Source: Planctomycetota bacterium (lineage in GTDB: Bacteria; Planctomycetota; PUPC01; JACPCR01). From it: a stretch of 10,082 bases of DNA. The notes beneath the pieces are model-generated. The model was not told where the DNA came from and ran no database searches. It was given only the letters and a program-made list of their open reading frames with translations. The stretch lies in contig JASLXP010000087.1 of assembly GCA_030740295.1 (NCBI GenBank), forward strand, positions 1-10,082, read 5' to 3'. The translations under genes were made by a program, and so were the position numbers. Below, piece by piece: positions 6,955 through 10,082 of this stretch (within the stretch, counting starts at the first letter, position 1; the number at the start of each line of letters is the position of its first letter).

Positions 6955-6960
6955 TCTCCC
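6955..6960 (-). promoter_or_regulatory. Ribosome binding site supporting the GTG start at 6945
   Basis: GGGAGA on the minus strand, nine bases before the GTG. No such site stands before the alternative ATG at 6927, so this motif decides the start, with moderate certainty. Confidence 0.45.
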
Positions 6961-7088
6961 AATCTGTTTCGCGCGCAGAGACTGTCGTGATCGCGAATTC
7001 CATCGTAGGCCGGGCTCACAAGTCTGGCAAGACCCCGACCGGTGCGGAAAGAGGCACAAGCACGGGAGCGTTCAGACCCATGCTGCCT

Positions 7089-9065
7089 TCAACGGCCGGA
7101 CAAGACATCCTCGAGAACGATGATGGACTTCCTGCGCCTGAAATATATGGAACGGCCGATGACCCAAAACTTTGACATAGGGTGACGGGGCCCGATTTTT
7201 ACGAGGAGTTTGAGACATCTGCCTTTTGCCATGTCCCACAACTCCAATCGGTCTTCAAAACGCAAAACGAAATGTCCGACCCGGCCGGCGTATCGCAGGT
7301 CAAGATAACCGGCTGGAAAATCCTGCAGCTCTTCTTTCCCTACATCCTTCAGCTTCTGAAAATCGACGGAAGCCCATTTCTGTCCCCATTCCTCTGAGTT
7401 GAATCGGCACAACCAACGCCCTTTCCCCATGGGGCCCTCGACCCGGGCGGAACGGGTGCCCAATGGTGCGAGAGCTGTCTTCCTGACCTTCAGGTCTCCT
7501 TCTTTCGGAGATCGATTCTTTGCGTTTTTTCTGCCGATGCGTGCGAGATAGCAGCGGTCGCTGGTGGGCGGGCAGCTCCGGCAGTCTGCGTCATAGGTTG
7601 TGCCGCACAGCAGGAGACCGGTGACCGAGTCATGAACGAGAGAGGGTATGGCCTGATCGCCAAGAGGGTTCTCGTGGTAGATGGCTATACCGGTCTTCGT
7701 ATCGTATTTCGTCAGACTGCAGCCAAGCTTGCCGTACCCGGCATTGGACGCGTAGTAGAGATGACGACCGTCGTCAGCAGAAGCGACCGGTCTCATCCCA
7801 CCCGGCGGGTCGGCCACAACGCGAGGGTTCTCCGGAAAGTGAGGATGCTCCGACGGGTCGTACTGAACAAGCTCTCCCCCCGCGTAGGCTGCCATGTAGA
7901 CCTTGCCTCCCATCTTCCATGTCCGGAGAACTTCTCCTCCTCCCGGCGCAGCACGGCCGCAGTCGAAGCCTTTTCCCGTCCGGAGGTCTGCCTCCCAGAA
8001 TCGCTGTGTAATAAAGGGAGTTCCAAGAAGTCTTGACTTGCTGATGGGACACAAACAGTCGACTTCGCCGATTGCATCCGATGGCAACCATCTTGAACAC
8101 TCCGGAGCCCCGGTCTCGGCATCGAAGATGCTCAGAGTGCCGTACATGCTGACGCCGATGATCTTGCCCGACTTGGTAAGATTGACGTTCATGGTGTGCG
8201 TATCCGGAAAATCGCAGACTCTCGTCACTTTTCCGGTTGGCAGATCCCAGGAGTGCACGATCAGGTGCCCACTGTCCCATGTCGAGCCATAGGCGGTCTG
8301 CCCCAGGCGACCGAACCACGCAGCCTTCTTTTCTGGCTTCGGCCCGGATTTTCTGAGCTTGCCTGTCAGTGGGTCGTACCATCCCTGCCCGGCCATGTAG
8401 ACTTTTCCATCGCTGTCCTTAATGACCCGAAGATCGGAGGATTGCGGGGGCTTGCGAACAGTTTGGACCTCTTCGTTGACCGGATCCCACTTAAGCATGC
8501 TCGTTCCAGGTGTACCGACGAGAATAGACCAGGTCCCGTCTCCATTAGGGAAAGAGCGCCGCATGTAATGATCGGGTGCGATGTCTTCATAGATTCGCGC
8601 GGTCTTCTTTGTTCGGGTATCAAAAGAGAAAGCAGTCGTGCCTGAGTAAGGGTAAGCGAGTGCGAAGAGCTTGCCGGTGTCCGGGTCAAAGACCATGCCC
8701 TGGAAGACGAGCGCGGAAGGGGCGCCTGTCGGGAAACTCGTGAATGTCTTGCGAGTCAGAGAGAACCGGACAACTCTGGAGAGATCCCCGCAGAGCCACA
8801 AAGTGTGTTTGTCCTGCGGAGCGGCACTGTAGAAGCCCGAATGTGGCGGACCTGGCCGGAACAGTTCGTGGCCACCTCGTTCGTCCACCAATGCACAGAT
8901 ACATCCCTCAAGCGAATTCCAGGTGGATATCCAAAACCGCTCGACGCCGCTCCTGTCAGAACCGAGCGAAATGAGAGGAGTATTCACGAAAGGGTCCCTG
9001 GTTTTTGGGATAGGAACCTGTCGAACGTTGCACGACGCCACCACTCCTTGTTTGGACTTGCTCAT
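7089..9065 (-). CDS. Large beta-propeller protein without signal peptide
   Basis: A 658-aa protein whose sequence shows repeated propeller blades. At least nine copies of a strand-turn motif of the type YDPxTGK or WDxxTGK occur: FDPDTGK at 126, FDTRTKK 148, WDPVNEE 193, YDPLTGK 230, WDLPTGK 273, FDAETGA 314, ADLRTGK 359, YDPSEHP 402 and YDTKTGI 454. Spacing is about 35-50 residues, as in quinoprotein-, YVTN- or Kelch-like propellers, and may amount to two propellers. Residues 510-580 are basic and less regular, and a further beta-rich part (585-650) ends the protein. It has no signal peptide or membrane helix and many cysteines, so it is probably cytoplasmic. The start at 9065 is well supported by AGGAGA six bases upstream. 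It lies between a phosphotriesterase-family gene and the amidohydrolase pair on the same strand, 143 bases before the latter. No catalytic residues can be identified; a scaffold, sensor or lyase-like role is possible. Confidence 0.85.
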   Translation of the reverse strand: MSKSKQGVVASCNVRQVPIPKTRDPFVNTPLISLGSDRSGVERFWISTWNSLEGCICALVDERGGHELFRPGPPHSGFYSAAPQDKHTLWLCGDLSRVVRFSLTRKTFTSFPTGAPSALVFQGMVFDPDTGKLFALAYPYSGTTAFSFDTRTKKTARIYEDIAPDHYMRRSFPNGDGTWSILVGTPGTSMLKWDPVNEEVQTVRKPPQSSDLRVIKDSDGKVYMAGQGWYDPLTGKLRKSGPKPEKKAAWFGRLGQTAYGSTWDSGHLIVHSWDLPTGKVTRVCDFPDTHTMNVNLTKSGKIIGVSMYGTLSIFDAETGAPECSRWLPSDAIGEVDCLCPISKSRLLGTPFITQRFWEADLRTGKGFDCGRAAPGGGEVLRTWKMGGKVYMAAYAGGELVQYDPSEHPHFPENPRVVADPPGGMRPVASADDGRHLYYASNAGYGKLGCSLTKYDTKTGIAIYHENPLGDQAIPSLVHDSVTGLLLCGTTYDADCRSCPPTSDRCYLARIGRKNAKNRSPKEGDLKVRKTALAPLGTRSARVEGPMGKGRWLCRFNSEEWGQKWASVDFQKLKDVGKEELQDFPAGYLDLRYAGRVGHFVLRFEDRLELWDMAKGRCLKLLVKIGPRHPMSKFWVIGRSIYFRRRKSIIVLEDVLSGR

Positions 9066-9071
9066 TTTGTG

Positions 9072-9077
9072 TCTCCT
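9072..9077 (-). promoter_or_regulatory. Ribosome binding site for the beta-propeller gene
   Basis: AGGAGA on the minus strand, six bases before the ATG at 9065. It is a near-consensus site at ideal spacing, which confirms this start. Confidence 0.75.
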
Positions 9078-9111
9078 GGTTTCTTAAGGCAGCATGACGA
9101 CCGCAGCCACG

Positions 9112-9147
9112 ATCTTCGTTTTAATCTTCGTTTTAATCTTCGTCCTG
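9112..9147. repeat. 12-mer tandem array, left arm (three units)
   Basis: Two perfect copies of ATCTTCGTTTTA (9112-9123, 9124-9135) and a third changed in its last bases (ATCTTCGTCCTG, 9136-9147). The unit is related in inverted orientation to the array at 9191-9226. The two lie within the 267-base gap between the phosphotriesterase-family gene and the propeller gene. Confidence 0.88.
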
Positions 9148-9190
9148 ACTTCTGGTCCGTAACCATTTGAGATCATGAGGACTCAGAGAA

Positions 9191-9226
9191 GACAAAGATT
9201 AAGACGAGGATTAAGACAAAGAAAAG
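9191..9226. repeat. 12-mer tandem array, right arm (three units, inverted)
   Basis: GACAAAGATTAA, GACGAGGATTAA and GACAAAGAAAAG stand end to end. The reverse complement of this arm matches the left arm (9112-9147) at 28 of 36 positions by hand alignment, with all but two of the differences being C/T changes. The arms could fold into a long imperfect hairpin with a loop of about 43 bases. Rho-independent termination is not indicated, because no T-run follows. Confidence 0.82.
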
Positions 9227-9332
9227 TACACGCACACGCGCAGAAGTTCCGAAGTAAATCTTCAATGATTTTTCCGCCAAATAATTTTGCCACTGTCTGA
9301 GGAGATGCCGTAGCCACTGCAACTTGACACCT

Positions 9333-10082
9333 TCAAAGCACGGGCAAGATTCTCTGCGGATTCGTTCGCATGATTGCCTCTTCCTCTTCCGCTGTCAGAC
9401 CCATCTCGCGGAAGGCCGGCAAGGTGTGAGAAAACATGTGGAGGTAAGGTGGTGGAGGCATGAAGGTGCAGGCGGAAAACTCTCCGTGCTCCGAACAGTA
9501 TGCCCAGTCCAGCCCGAAAGTGATTCTATCGCCAAGCCCGATGTCGAAGATTTCGTGGATCGCTTCGACGAGGGGTTGCCAGCGACTGCCTTTTGGATCT
9601 TTGTCGGTGATACCGAGGTTAGTGGGAAGAAAGTTGGCGCCGCGCTTCATCCATTCGATGCATACCTTTCGACAGTCTTCGTCCATCAGGTGGCCGGCGG
9701 TATGGCCGATGACAACTCGACTCAGGTCAACGCCCTCTTCATCCAGAATCTGAAGTTGACTCGTCTCTGCGCCAATTCGAGTGCAGTGCGTCGTGATGTG
9801 AACGCCCGTGGCCTTTTGCGCTCTGGCCCCGGCCCGAAACGCTTTCTTTTCTGTTTCTGTCATCTCCGGCTGACTGGTACCGAGCTTGACGACACCTGCA
9901 CGGACCTCCGTCCCATGGATCCCTTCGGCGATTTCCCGCGTGCAGAATTCAGTCAGCTCTTCCACAGTTGAGCTCGTCACAAAAGGCCAGATCTTGTCTT
10001 CGGGTTTCTTCACCCAGTAAGCACCGTCCTCCATCTCCCGGTAGTAGCCGGTCGAAATAATGATATGCATGTTGGCTGCTTC
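9333..10082 (-). CDS. Phosphotriesterase-family metal-dependent hydrolase, N-terminus beyond the right edge
   Basis: A TIM-barrel hydrolase of the phosphotriesterase family (PF02126 type), whose members include lactonases as well as organophosphate-cleaving enzymes. The frame is open to the right edge; four codons (EAAN) precede the first visible Met at 10070. Family members are about 320-350 aa, so roughly 80-100 residues with the first HxH metal ligands lie outside. Numbering from that Met, the remaining ligands are present: the lysine that is carboxylated in the family (Lys62, GVVKLGTS), His95 (THC), His123 (IGHTAGH) and Asp188 (FGLDWA). The NPQRIL near the C-terminus is the usual family ending. 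It is probably cytoplasmic, and active if the missing part is intact. It is first in the visible minus-strand gene row, 267 bases before the propeller gene. I see no clear terminator after its TGA, only the 12-mer arrays. The substrate is unknown; a lactone is a reasonable guess. Confidence 0.9.
   Translation of the reverse strand, partial: EAANMHIIISTGYYREMEDGAYWVKKPEDKIWPFVTSSTVEELTEFCTREIAEGIHGTEVRAGVVKLGTSQPEMTETEKKAFRAGARAQKATGVHITTHCTRIGAETSQLQILDEEGVDLSRVVIGHTAGHLMDEDCRKVCIEWMKRGANFLPTNLGITDKDPKGSRWQPLVEAIHEIFDIGLGDRITFGLDWAYCSEHGEFSACTFMPPPPYLHMFSHTLPAFREMGLTAEEEEAIMRTNPQRILPVL

Noticed and set aside
6946..7059. N-terminal extension of the degenerate amidohydrolase to an ATG at 7059
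   Set aside because: The added residues are Arg/Ser/Cys-rich, unlike the start of Amidohydro_2 proteins, and a GTG with a ribosome site fits at 6945.
9230..9332. Possible terminator after the phosphotriesterase-family gene
   Set aside because: GCCACTG occurs twice but as a direct, not inverted, repeat; no stem followed by T residues is present on the minus strand.
9324..9971. Long plus-strand frame of 215 codons opposite the phosphotriesterase-family gene
   Set aside because: It is the antisense of a gene with clear family motifs and has no recognisable features itself.

Overview
The window (roughly 55-60% GC by eye) looks like chromosomal DNA of an uncultured or poorly characterised bacterium. 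The oversized sugar-transporter proteins, the families of small hydrolases and the short-tandem-repeat arrays between genes would suit a member of the Planctomycetes/Verrucomicrobia/Lentisphaerae group. This is inference: there is no rRNA or other marker gene to place it.

Layout. (1) 1-170, minus: the probable start of a membrane-anchored protein that runs off the left edge. (2) 171-373: a divergent intergenic region with a 17-bp near-palindrome. (3) 374-5234, plus: two genes of a CUT1-type (maltose-family) ABC importer. The first fuses a periplasmic substrate-binding protein to a MalF-type permease. The second is a MalG-type permease carrying a periplasmic insertion of about 400 residues built from tandem repeats. 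A heptamer repeat array (3054-3205), with inverted copies at 3254-3274, separates the two genes. (4) 5303-10082, minus, converging on the transporter: in transcription order, a phosphotriesterase-family hydrolase (cut by the right edge), a large beta-propeller protein without a signal peptide, an amidohydrolase-like protein that has lost most metal ligands, and an intact Amidohydro_2 enzyme whose ATG overlaps the previous stop by 4 bases. A pair of inverted 12-mer arrays lies between the first two of these genes.

How it may work together. The transporter would bind and import a carbohydrate-like solute using an ATPase encoded elsewhere, since none is present here. The minus-strand cluster holds two hydrolases of the TIM-barrel amidohydrolase superfamily with intact visible metal sites, plus a degenerate partner. 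Such enzymes often open lactones or cleave esters and amides, so a small catabolic route for an imported compound is plausible, but the substrate cannot be read from sequence.

The strongest points for follow-up are the remodelled importer (tethered binding protein, extra helix hairpin in the MalF part, repeat domain in the MalG part) and the overlapping pair of intact and degenerate amidohydrolases.
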